NCBI GenBank assembly: GCA_016839845.1
Contig: JAEOTL010000412.1
Coordinates: 1-16,811, forward strand
Direction: 5' to 3'
DNA length: 16,811 nt
Source: Promethearchaeota archaeon
GTDB taxonomy: Archaea; Asgardarchaeota; Lokiarchaeia; Sigynarchaeales; SOKP01
The notes below the pieces were generated by a model. The model had not been told where the DNA came from. It searched no databases and saw only the letters and a program-made list of their open reading frames with translations. Positions 1 to 7,605 of this stretch are shown here, one piece after another; the stretch's first letter is position 1, and every line of letters starts with the position of its first letter. The translations under genes and the position numbers were made by a program.

Positions 1-71
1 ATTTTAGAAAAATCATAATCCTTAAATTCATCCAAGAAATTCTTATTTAATCGTGCTTTAATCAAATTCAT
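1..71 (-). CDS. Possible N-terminus of an unidentified protein, cut by window edge
   Basis: An ATG at 71-69 on the minus strand opens a frame of 23 complete codons with no stop before the window edge. It would begin MNLIKARLNKNFLDEF. It is divergent from the DNA methyltransferase, with 38 bases between the two start codons, so the two would share a very short promoter region. A restriction or other modification-system partner is one possibility suggested only by position. The piece is too short to assign a family, and a chance open frame of this length is possible in AT-rich DNA. Confidence 0.35.
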   Translation of the reverse strand, partial: MNLIKARLNKNFLDEFKDYDFSK

Positions 72-109
72 TATAATGGTATGAATTATTAATCCTATTT
101 AACTATCAA

Positions 110-910
110 ATGAAAGTAAATACAGTTTTCCTCTCAGAAAATCTAGAATATTTAAGACAACTTGAACCTGAGTTATTTGACTTAATTTATATTGATCCCC
201 CATTTTATACGGGAACAGATTATAAGGAATTTTCTGACGTATGGAAGTCTTTAGATGACTACTTAAATTTCATGGAAGTAAGAATACGAGAAATGCATCG
301 CGTTTTGAAGGATTCTGGCAGTTTTTATTGTCATTGTGATAACAATGCTGCATTCGATCTTAAGCTGATATGCGATAAGATATTTGGTCGAGAATTTTTT
401 AGAAGAGAAATAATATGGAATGTAGGGAGTGTGTCCGGTTTTAAAAGTCAAGTTAGAGGATGGGTCCGTCAGCATGATGTTATTTTGTACTATACAAAAT
501 CAGAGAGATATACGTTTAATAAACAATATATTCCTTACCGAGAGAAATATATCAAGCAAATGTTTCGTTTTATAGATGATGATGGGCGTCTATATAGAAA
601 AAGAAGAGGGGGAAAGCAGTATTTAGATGAGAATCCCGGGACTCCTGTAGGGGATGTATGGAATGATATATATTCATATCAAACAAGGACAAGATCAAAG
701 GAATATTTAGGGTACCCAACACAAAAACCAGAAAAATTACTTGAGCGTATAGTTTTATCATCATCTAATGAAGGAGATCTAGTTGCAGATTTCTTCTGTG
801 GATCTGGGACAACATTGGTGGCTGCCCACAAACTGAAAAGAAAATGGTTAGGTGTGGATGCTAATCCTAGAGCGATTGAATTATGTAAAAAAAGATTAAA
901 TACTCATTAA
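110..910 (+). CDS. Site-specific DNA-methyltransferase, beta class, probable adenine-N6
   Basis: This protein probably transfers a methyl group from S-adenosylmethionine to the exocyclic amino group of a base in a specific DNA site. The catalytic motif IV is D29-P-P-F32 near the N-terminus. The SAM-binding motif I is D227-F-F-C-G-S-G233 near the C-terminus, preceded by the family's PTQKP motif at 203-207. This order (IV, recognition domain, I) defines the beta class, and DPPF rather than SPPY favours N6-adenine over N4-cytosine. The variable stretch at about 95-195 should be the target recognition domain. At 266 aa it is near full length for the N6/N4 methylase family (PF01555). No restriction endonuclease is visible downstream; the divergent fragment at 1-71 is the only possible partner. 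No clear Shine-Dalgarno precedes the ATG, so the message may be leaderless or nearly so. The recognition sequence cannot be read from the protein. Confidence 0.93.
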   Translation: MKVNTVFLSENLEYLRQLEPELFDLIYIDPPFYTGTDYKEFSDVWKSLDDYLNFMEVRIREMHRVLKDSGSFYCHCDNNAAFDLKLICDKIFGREFFRREIIWNVGSVSGFKSQVRGWVRQHDVILYYTKSERYTFNKQYIPYREKYIKQMFRFIDDDGRLYRKRRGGKQYLDENPGTPVGDVWNDIYSYQTRTRSKEYLGYPTQKPEKLLERIVLSSSNEGDLVADFFCGSGTTLVAAHKLKRKWLGVDANPRAIELCKKRLNTH

Positions 911-916
911 GATAAT

Positions 917-941
917 AAACAATTGTTTTTGTTTTTCTTTT
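917..941 (+). terminator. Probable terminator of the methyltransferase gene
   Basis: A perfect 12-base palindrome (AAACAATTGTTT, 917-928) runs directly into a T-rich tract (to about 941), seven bases after the stop codon. Oligo-T tracts of this type terminate archaeal RNA polymerase; the palindrome may be incidental. Confidence 0.5.
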
Positions 942-1077
942 GACAGATTTTCAGAAATCAATTTTACAGATTTTAGCATCCGACATTATTTCATTCGCAA
1001 TTAATTTTAAAAAATGAGATTAATCTTTGATTGAAATACTATAATTCAATTAAATTTGAGTCAAAATTTTACATTGA

Positions 1078-1088
1078 TTTATATATTT
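1078..1088 (+). promoter_or_regulatory. Candidate TATA box for the surface protein gene
   Basis: TTTATATATTT lies 78 bases upstream of the TTG start, in a 255-base gene-free gap. Placed here, transcription would begin about 1105-1112 and leave a leader of about 55 bases carrying the Shine-Dalgarno at 1154-1158. Other TATA-like runs nearby (for example around 1134) are not excluded. Confidence 0.3.
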
Positions 1089-1153
1089 CTTGCACTATTT
1101 TTTTCACATAACTGTAATATTTTTGGTATAAGAATATACATCACAGTGAAAAT

Positions 1154-1158
1154 AGGGG
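1154..1158 (+). promoter_or_regulatory. Ribosome binding site fixing a TTG start
   Basis: AGGGG lies seven bases before the TTG at 1166. It supports the TTG start, which places a signal peptide at the N-terminus. No in-frame ATG precedes the signal-peptide region. Confidence 0.6.
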
Positions 1159-1165
1159 TAAGGGT

Positions 1166-4100
1166 TTGAGGTTGAATAAGCTTAAATTTAGAGTAGTAAT
1201 AATTATTTTTATAACGTTTTCTATTCCAATTATTTCCGGAGTAGATTATCAAATTAGAAACAACTGGTATAGTAAGGATACTAAATTTTATGATGAAAAC
1301 ATTTCATTACCTTACAGATCAAGTGCCCCTCCAAATACCCGTTATTTTCAATATTATAAAGAAATAACGATAAATCATTTACAAGTTACTGAAGATCTTA
1401 CAAATTTTCCATTATTGATTTCTACATATGATTCTGATTTACGCACAGAAGTACAAGCAGACGGGGATGATATTGCCTTTTCTAATGATACCGATTGGTT
1501 AGATTATGAGATAGAGCTGTTTGAGCATGATTATAATAGTTCTCATGCTCGTTTAGTGGCATGGATCAGAATTCCTTCACTTTCAAGTTCTGTAGATACT
1601 AAAATCTATATGTATTATGGAAATTTGACAATGGAATCGCGACAAAACCCTAGTGGAGTTTGGAATTCAAATTATAAAGGCGTTTGGCATTTAAATACAA
1701 CTTTATTGGACTCAACATCGAATGATAATGATGGTACCAATTTCCAGTCTGATGATGTTTCAGCACATATTGCTAGAGGTCGAGATTATGATGGAATTAA
1801 TGATTATTCGAATATGGGTTCAGGAACCAGTATAGATAATTTATTCAGTGGGGGAGCAACTATTTCAGTATGGATTCATCCAGAAGGATGGGGTGGTGCA
1901 CAGTATGGTCGGATTCTGGATAAGTCTGCAGCTACAGATGGTACAGATGGTTGGGTAATGTGTGTAGATGGAGAGGCTGATTCCGTGGATCATCATTTAC
2001 TTTTTTATCGAGGATTTAGTACAAGAAGGGGACTTTGGTATACACCAGAAGATTCTATTAGTTTAAGTCAGTGGCAATACGTTGTTGTAACTTATGATGA
2101 TAGTTCAACATCTAATACTCCTTCAATATATATAAATGGTGTTCTTCAATCTCTTACTGCTGAACCTACACCTCTAGGATCAGCAGATGATGATTCTTCT
2201 CAACCTTTATATGTTGGTGATTATAGTGGCGGAAGTAGAACTTTTGATGGAACTATCGATGAAATACGATTATCATCCGGGATCCGGTCATCTGGTTGGA
2301 TTTCTGCCACGTATAATAATCAATATTCTCCTAATTCATTTTACACAATAAGTAATCCAATTGAAATTGATTTCATTCCTCCAACTATAATAATTAACTC
2401 ACCAAATAATAATGATCTATTTGGGATGGTATCACCATCTTTTAATGTTGAAATCGATGATAATAGCACCATAGATACACGATGGTATAGATTGACTAAT
2501 GGGACTATTACCACTTCTAATACCACTTTTACTGTGAACGGTTCTATTAGTCAAGCTCGATGGGATGAGATAGGTAATGGAACCCTAAAGATTCAATTCT
2601 TTGCAAATGATTCGTTAGGAAATGTAGGATTTTCAGAGGTAACGGTTCGAAAGGATATAGTCTCTCCGATGATAAATATAAATACTCCAAATGATCTCGA
2701 TCTTCTTGGGGATACGGCCCCTGCGTTTAATGTAGAAATTCAAGATATAAACGCTGTTGATTATATGTGGTATACATTAAATGACGGCGTGAATACATAT
2801 TTCACATTAAACGGTACCATTTCAGAAACTCTATGGGATGGGGTTGGAAATGGAAGTGTTTCAATAAAGTTTTACGCCAATGATTCCATTGGCAATCAAG
2901 GTTTTTCTGAAGTAGTTGTCCGAAAAGATATCAATTATCCTATAATTATTATTAACAATCCTGATCCTTTTGATTTATATGGAAGAAGTGCTCCCATTTT
3001 TAATGTTAGAATTACTGATCCTAATGGAATCGCATTTATGTGGTATACGTTAAACGATGGCAGTAAGATTTTCTTCACAACAAATGGAACCATATCGCAA
3101 GTAGCTTGGAATAGTTTTGGAAGTGAGAGTATTTCAATTAAATTTTATGCTAATGATTCTCTGGGTAATGAGGGTTATTTGGAAGTTGTTGTTCAAAAAG
3201 ACTTAGATAGCCCAAATGTTACGATTAATTCTCCAGTTCCTAATGCTTTATATGGGGAGCTTGCCCCTAGTTTCAATATTGAGGTAGTTGATGTTAGTGG
3301 TATAGATTTGATGTGGTATACGATTGATGGTGGTTTAACAAATATTACAGTTATTACAAATGGGACTATAAGTCAAGGATTATGGCAAATTCAAGGAAAT
3401 GGAACAGTTACTATTAAGTTCTATGCTAAAGATACGGTAGGTAATGAAGGTTTTTCAGAAGTTACCGTCCGAAAAGATATTGATCCACCTACAATAATAA
3501 TTAATACTCCTGTTTCAGATCAACTATTTGGGACAATTTCACCTACTTTTAATGTTGAAATAACTGATATTAATGGTATAGACACAATGTGGTACTCTCT
3601 TGATGGAGGGATGACAAATAGGATTTTTACAGCGAATGGTTCAATAAATCAAACAGTTTGGGATACTTATGGAGATGGGGGAATTACTTTACGATTTTAT
3701 GCTAATAATAGTATTGGATCAACCGGATATTCAGAAGTATCAATAATAAAAGACATTTACGCTCCCACAATTACGATAAATACACCATATAATTACTCAT
3801 ATTGTAATAGTGCCCCGAACATTAATATAAACGCGTTTGATATTAATCTCGATAAATTATGGTGTAAGGTTGGAGGGTATAATATTTCACTTATAAATGG
3901 TGGAGATTTTCAGTTAAATAGCTCTATTTGGGATAGTCTACCCGAAGGATTTTTTCAGATATATCTTTTTGCCAATGATACACTTGGTCATTTAAATGAT
4001 ACTTCTATTTTAACTCTCTATAAAGATACAATCAGCCCAAGTGCTCCTGTATTATTAACTTATCCCTCAGGAGAAGTCTCTTTACCATTAATTTTTGATT

Positions 4101-5287
4101 GGGAGGATGGAACTGACACATCTGGGATAGCTTATTATCGAATAATTATAGATAATGAAGCAGATCCTTTTGCTACCCCTGGTTTTGTATTTGAAATAAA
4201 TATTACAAACACTGGCTCAGCAAGCAGTTACTATGAATTATTAGAGTATTTAACTCCTCGAAACTACTACTTCTTTATATATCAAATCGATGCTGCTGAA
4301 AACCAAGGGAGTGCTGCATCTGGTACATTTACAATCGCAGGTGCACCTGAACCACCCTCAGAATTTCCATGGTGGATAATCTTAATAATAGCAATTCCCT
4401 TAGGATTAGCAGTTGTAATTGTTGCTTTGAAAAAGTCAAAAAAGAAAGAGATACAAGTAGTGATTATAGACAAGGAATTAGATAAATTAAAACAAAAAAG
4501 AACAGATTTGGATGTAGAAGCAAAAATCGCATTAAAAGCAAATAACTACATAAGAGCCGCAGAGATTTATGAAGAATGTGTTAAAATATCATATGAATTA
4601 TACAATGAAGGTGATAAGCTTGAAGAACATAGATATAAAAATTTTAAAGCTTTAGAATTGGATGCACGATCAAAAGCAGAAGCAGTCCCTATAAGAAATG
4701 CTTGTGTAAATAATGTGCTAACGAAATTTTTTGATGAGAATGCAATAAAGTATTATTCGAACCCAGAAATCTATCCTGAAAACCAAGAGACAATCAATGG
4801 TTTAATCTTGAACGATAATAATTTCTTGCAAAATAGGTTTACTGAATTAGATGATAGCCAAGAAATATCAAAAGATTTAGATATTGATCCAGCCAATTTA
4901 GATAATATAAATGCAGTCCAAGTCTTATTCCCTGTAGATTTATCTGTTGAAGCTATAATTGATTATTGTCAAAAGTTCCAAAATCCAGAAATGATACTCC
5001 TAATTGTAGGTCTTGAATGGCCTGCTTATAACTATGGAGAAATAATAAATCTTCCTACAGATAAAAGCATAAAATACCCTAAGAATGTCAAAATTGTTAA
5101 TTTTAACGTATTTTCAAGGATCTTTCTAATAAATGAACAATATCAAAAGGATCTTCAAAATATCATCAACTTGCATTATGACTTTGACTCATTAAATGGT
5201 TCAATTGAGAAAACAAGAACAGTTTTACATGATACCTCTGAGTTGAAGGATGATTTAAAACACAAAGGATTATTTTTCCTAATTTAA
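1166..5287 (+). CDS. Large cell-surface type I membrane protein: DUF2341, LamG, Ig-like repeats, TM, cytoplasmic domain
   Basis: This is a 1373-aa protein predicted to sit in the cell membrane with most of its mass outside. Residues 1-25 form a signal peptide with the hydrophobic core VVIIIFITF. A DUF2341 domain covers about 62-155, and a LamG/concanavalin A-like domain covers about 174-375, ending in the IDEIRLS and W-ISATYNNQ motifs typical of DUF2341-LamG proteins. Residues 405-955 hold six Ig-like repeats of about 91-94 aa, and about 956-1058 hold a fibronectin/Ig-like domain. One TM helix follows (about 1069-1088, starting PWWIILIIAIP), flanked inside by KKSKKKE. The last 285 residues are cytoplasmic: a charged helical hairpin resembling a TPR or MIT unit (about 1105-1155), then an unrecognised alpha/beta region. 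N-glycosylation sequons (N-x-S/T) are abundant outside and rarer inside. It is likely an adhesin or receptor. Convergent with the GTPase gene (22 bases apart). The ligand and the role of the inner domain are unknown. Confidence 0.88.
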   Translation: MRLNKLKFRVVIIIFITFSIPIISGVDYQIRNNWYSKDTKFYDENISLPYRSSAPPNTRYFQYYKEITINHLQVTEDLTNFPLLISTYDSDLRTEVQADGDDIAFSNDTDWLDYEIELFEHDYNSSHARLVAWIRIPSLSSSVDTKIYMYYGNLTMESRQNPSGVWNSNYKGVWHLNTTLLDSTSNDNDGTNFQSDDVSAHIARGRDYDGINDYSNMGSGTSIDNLFSGGATISVWIHPEGWGGAQYGRILDKSAATDGTDGWVMCVDGEADSVDHHLLFYRGFSTRRGLWYTPEDSISLSQWQYVVVTYDDSSTSNTPSIYINGVLQSLTAEPTPLGSADDDSSQPLYVGDYSGGSRTFDGTIDEIRLSSGIRSSGWISATYNNQYSPNSFYTISNPIEIDFIPPTIIINSPNNNDLFGMVSPSFNVEIDDNSTIDTRWYRLTNGTITTSNTTFTVNGSISQARWDEIGNGTLKIQFFANDSLGNVGFSEVTVRKDIVSPMININTPNDLDLLGDTAPAFNVEIQDINAVDYMWYTLNDGVNTYFTLNGTISETLWDGVGNGSVSIKFYANDSIGNQGFSEVVVRKDINYPIIIINNPDPFDLYGRSAPIFNVRITDPNGIAFMWYTLNDGSKIFFTTNGTISQVAWNSFGSESISIKFYANDSLGNEGYLEVVVQKDLDSPNVTINSPVPNALYGELAPSFNIEVVDVSGIDLMWYTIDGGLTNITVITNGTISQGLWQIQGNGTVTIKFYAKDTVGNEGFSEVTVRKDIDPPTIIINTPVSDQLFGTISPTFNVEITDINGIDTMWYSLDGGMTNRIFTANGSINQTVWDTYGDGGITLRFYANNSIGSTGYSEVSIIKDIYAPTITINTPYNYSYCNSAPNININAFDINLDKLWCKVGGYNISLINGGDFQLNSSIWDSLPEGFFQIYLFANDTLGHLNDTSILTLYKDTISPSAPVLLTYPSGEVSLPLIFDWEDGTDTSGIAYYRIIIDNEADPFATPGFVFEINITNTGSASSYYELLEYLTPRNYYFFIYQIDAAENQGSAASGTFTIAGAPEPPSEFPWWIILIIAIPLGLAVVIVALKKSKKKEIQVVIIDKELDKLKQKRTDLDVEAKIALKANNYIRAAEIYEECVKISYELYNEGDKLEEHRYKNFKALELDARSKAEAVPIRNACVNNVLTKFFDENAIKYYSNPEIYPENQETINGLILNDNNFLQNRFTELDDSQEISKDLDIDPANLDNINAVQVLFPVDLSVEAIIDYCQKFQNPEMILLIVGLEWPAYNYGEIINLPTDKSIKYPKNVKIVNFNVFSRIFLINEQYQKDLQNIINLHYDFDSLNGSIEKTRTVLHDTSELKDDLKHKGLFFLI
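2378..4030 (+). repeat. Six tandem Ig-like repeats of about 275 bp within the surface protein
   Basis: Repeat units start at protein residues 405, 499, 590, 681, 773 and 865. Each opens with a proline plus an I-x-I-N-(T/S/N)-P motif. Each carries a central (F)-N-(V/I)-x-(I/V) strand and a WY-T/S-L-like strand, and closes with FYAN-(D/N)-S-(I/L)-G followed by V-(R/Q)-KD(I/L). Units 2-5 are closest to each other; unit 1 and especially unit 6 are diverged. The DNA copies differ at many silent positions, so the array is old or kept by selection on protein rather than freshly amplified. Confidence 0.85.
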
Positions 5288-5309
5288 TTCTTTGCTAACA
5301 TAAACTACG

Positions 5310-6872
5310 TTAAATAAGATTTTTGATAGCGGTTAACATTGCTTTGAGTTGATTATGGATTTCTCTATGGTAATCCTTTCCAATTTTGAAGAAAATAATA
5401 GAACCCATTTTTCTTTCTAATTCTTCCTCTATACGAAATTCTTGGATTAATCTTGACCAGTCACTATTTTCTGACACAAGGATTCCGATAATTAATACTT
5501 TATTTTTCTCTAAAAATTCAATAATTTTGCTAATAATATATTTCCATCTAGGATTAAGTGAATCTCTATTTCTTGCGTCAAAGATACAAAAAACTCCATC
5601 AGAATCATTTACATCCTTTAAAAAATAGATACAATTTTTAAGTACTAGTCCATTGGAATATTGGTAGAATTTCTCATCTTCTTCGTCCTTAAAATGCAAT
5701 ATTTGCTCGTTATCATTTGCTTCAATCAGTATTTGTAAAGCCGGATTCCAAATAGGATTTTCAGTTATGAAAGTTAAAGTTAAACTTTCTTGAAACTGCA
5801 AAATATACCCAATTTCATTCAATAATTCTTGATTTCTCTGTTGTATAGCTAATTCTTTACATTTGGTTATAAAATTATAAGAGATTATTCTGAATGCATC
5901 CTCAACATTTTCTCCCGTTAAGGCACTGGTTTCAAGATAGAGTATATTTTGATTTGCAGATCCAGTTAAATTCTTTGACAAATTAAGAGCTTCTTCGTTG
6001 TTAACAGCACAATTTTCAACTAAATCTTTTTTATTCCCAATTATTATAATAGGCAAATCTCTGTTATCTATAAATTCATTTAACTCATCATACCAATTTT
6101 TAATATTCTCAAAGGATGTTCTGTTCGTTAGATCAAAAACTATAAATCCCGCTTGAGCGCCACTATAATAAGTTTTTCGATATCTTCTAAAATATTCCTG
6201 AGCACCTATATCCCAGAGACTGACATTGATATTATTCCCAAAAGATTCAAAGTTATGTGAAATAATATTAAGCCCAATAGTGGCTCTATAATCTGATAAA
6301 AATCTATTTTCAGCAAATCGACGAATGATTGAAGTCTTTCCCACATTATGATCGCCAGTAATAATAAATTTGAATTTATAACTCCCGCTTAAGTCCGTAT
6401 CTAATTGATACAATTGGTTCTTCATCCTTTTTGCTTGTTCAGCCTCATATTTAAAATCAGGAATAGATAATTGAATATAATCCCCTTCCCGGATATTAAG
6501 AATTTGAGCCGTTTTCTCTGCAAGAAAATAACCATAAGGAGAGTATTGCTCAACTGATGCCATAGTATTTAAAACAATACTGAGCATCACCTTTTCATCT
6601 ACAGATATAAATATTAATCTATTGTGGTCTGTTTCAAATGAGCATGAACCAAATTTTTTAAAGTCAAATTCATAACGTATCCGATCCAATATTGGATTTA
6701 TTATAGCCGTTAGTACTGAAACAATCTCCATATCAATATCTTCTCTTTTTTCCCCAGCAATCATCAGCCCCTCTTCGTCAGATACAATGATAGCTTCAGT
6801 TTCTTTATTCACTTCTAAAAAATTATTGAGTAACTCATTAAAAAGCGTATTTTTACTTAATGACAAAAACAT
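5310..6872 (-). CDS. Roadblock/LC7-Ras-like small GTPase fusion with degenerate C-terminal domain
   Basis: This is a 520-aa GTP-binding switch protein. Residues about 9-125 form a roadblock/LC7 (MglB-like) domain. Residues about 165-340 form a Ras/Rab-type G domain. Its motifs are G1 GDHNVGKT (173-180), G2 T198, G3 WDIGAQE (220-226), G4 NKKD (280-283) and G5 SAL (316-318). G3 is odd: the usual D-x-A-G-Q-E reads D-I-G-A-Q-E, so the invariant Gly (Ras Gly60) is Ala, while the catalytic Gln is kept. Residues about 350-520 repeat the look of the second half of a G domain (DGVFCIFDARNRDSL against AGFIVFDLTNRTSF, then a VLIIGILVSE strand) but lack NKxD. No prenylation motif or TM helix is present, so it is probably cytosolic. 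MglB-type roadblock proteins act as GTPase activators of MglA in bacteria; a regulatory role in cis here is inference. The ATG abuts the Shine-Dalgarno, so the TTG at codon 3 (6866) may be the true start. Confidence 0.93.
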   Translation of the reverse strand: MFLSLSKNTLFNELLNNFLEVNKETEAIIVSDEEGLMIAGEKREDIDMEIVSVLTAIINPILDRIRYEFDFKKFGSCSFETDHNRLIFISVDEKVMLSIVLNTMASVEQYSPYGYFLAEKTAQILNIREGDYIQLSIPDFKYEAEQAKRMKNQLYQLDTDLSGSYKFKFIITGDHNVGKTSIIRRFAENRFLSDYRATIGLNIISHNFESFGNNINVSLWDIGAQEYFRRYRKTYYSGAQAGFIVFDLTNRTSFENIKNWYDELNEFIDNRDLPIIIIGNKKDLVENCAVNNEEALNLSKNLTGSANQNILYLETSALTGENVEDAFRIISYNFITKCKELAIQQRNQELLNEIGYILQFQESLTLTFITENPIWNPALQILIEANDNEQILHFKDEEDEKFYQYSNGLVLKNCIYFLKDVNDSDGVFCIFDARNRDSLNPRWKYIISKIIEFLEKNKVLIIGILVSENSDWSRLIQEFRIEEELERKMGSIIFFKIGKDYHREIHNQLKAMLTAIKNLI

Positions 6873-6902
6873 CTCCTCTTAATCCTATTAAATTGGAATA
6901 GG
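6873..6902 (-). promoter_or_regulatory. Leader of GTPase gene: Shine-Dalgarno and inverted repeat
   Basis: GAGGAG (6878-6873) directly touches the ATG at 6872, leaving no spacer, but stands six bases from a TTG at 6866. That suggests the TTG (codon 3) as the translated start. Just upstream, CCTATT (6902-6897) and AATAGG (6889-6884) form a 6-bp inverted repeat with a seven-base centre, which could be an operator or a leader hairpin. Confidence 0.45.
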
Positions 6903-7032
6903 TTGTTTTCCTAATATACCTCAAATTATCACTTGAATAAATAATGAATTAGTGATTATTTAAATATAATTGAGAAAAACTTCATAAAATAAATGCTAAA
7001 GCAAGGCTCTCCTTAAAAGAAAGCAAGATCGT

Positions 7033-7404
7033 TTATTCAATTATGATCTTATTAATCCCAATCCAATTTTTGGCTTGATCGAGATTCTCTACAATTTTTC
7101 TTTTCGGAGATTCAGCTCTTTTTATTAGAAATTGAATTTCTGTATCTAACGGGGGATTTTTGGAAATAACCCAAGCAGATTTTATTAATCTATTGTTATT
7201 TTTTACGAGATAGTCCAACATTATTTCAAAAGATTCGAGATTTAAGAAAATAAAATCCAATCCATCCACGATAACAGAAATCTTATCAATTTTCTCAGTT
7301 TTTTCAGTAAACTCTTTTATAAAGCGTTTGGCTACTGATGGGGGGAATGTTCCTAATGCTTTTACATAAAACGCGCGCTCCCCAATTTTCTCGATCCGAT
7401 ACAT
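7033..7404 (-). CDS. SpoIIAA/STAS-like domain protein
   Basis: This is a 123-aa single-domain protein that fits the SpoIIAA-like (STAS/SEC14-type) fold. It has an opening strand pair (YRIEKIGERAFYVKALGTF), a helix about 23-38, the strand ISVIVDGLDFIFLN, a helix about 56-70, the strand SAWVISKN, and the end motif RKIVENLDQAKNWI, which resembles the family's R-x-F-x-D-x-x-x-A-x-x-W-L ending. Proteins of this fold usually act as small protein-protein switches; the phosphorylatable Ser of true anti-sigma antagonists is not identifiable here. It lies 160 bases upstream of, and on the same strand as, the roadblock-GTPase gene, so a shared pathway is possible, though the gap suggests separate transcripts. 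AAGGT eight bases before the ATG is a weak Shine-Dalgarno. Confidence 0.65.
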   Translation of the reverse strand: MYRIEKIGERAFYVKALGTFPPSVAKRFIKEFTEKTEKIDKISVIVDGLDFIFLNLESFEIMLDYLVKNNNRLIKSAWVISKNPPLDTEIQFLIKRAESPKRKIVENLDQAKNWIGINKIIIE

Positions 7405-7605
7405 TGGTGATACCTTATAGTTCTTTTTTTCTAAATTAAATAATTACAAGTTTTTCATATTAATTTTATCATAAAATTTATATTTTGATTAAAAAATTAA
7501 TTCAAGAATATGGTCGGAGAAAAAATCATATAATGATTGTGTGCAATTAAAATATGTAGGAATTCATATTTTTATTAGGTTAATAGAAAAATAGTAGATG
7601 ATTAT

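Noticed and set aside
2378..4030. Regularly spaced repeats considered as a CRISPR array
   Set aside because: The period is about 275 bp, the repeats are protein-level and in one long frame, and no short identical repeat with unique spacers exists. No CRISPR array is visible in the window.
6984..7027. AAAGCAAG occurring twice between the GTPase and STAS-like genes
   Set aside because: The repeat is eight bases and isolated; it is too short to separate from chance.
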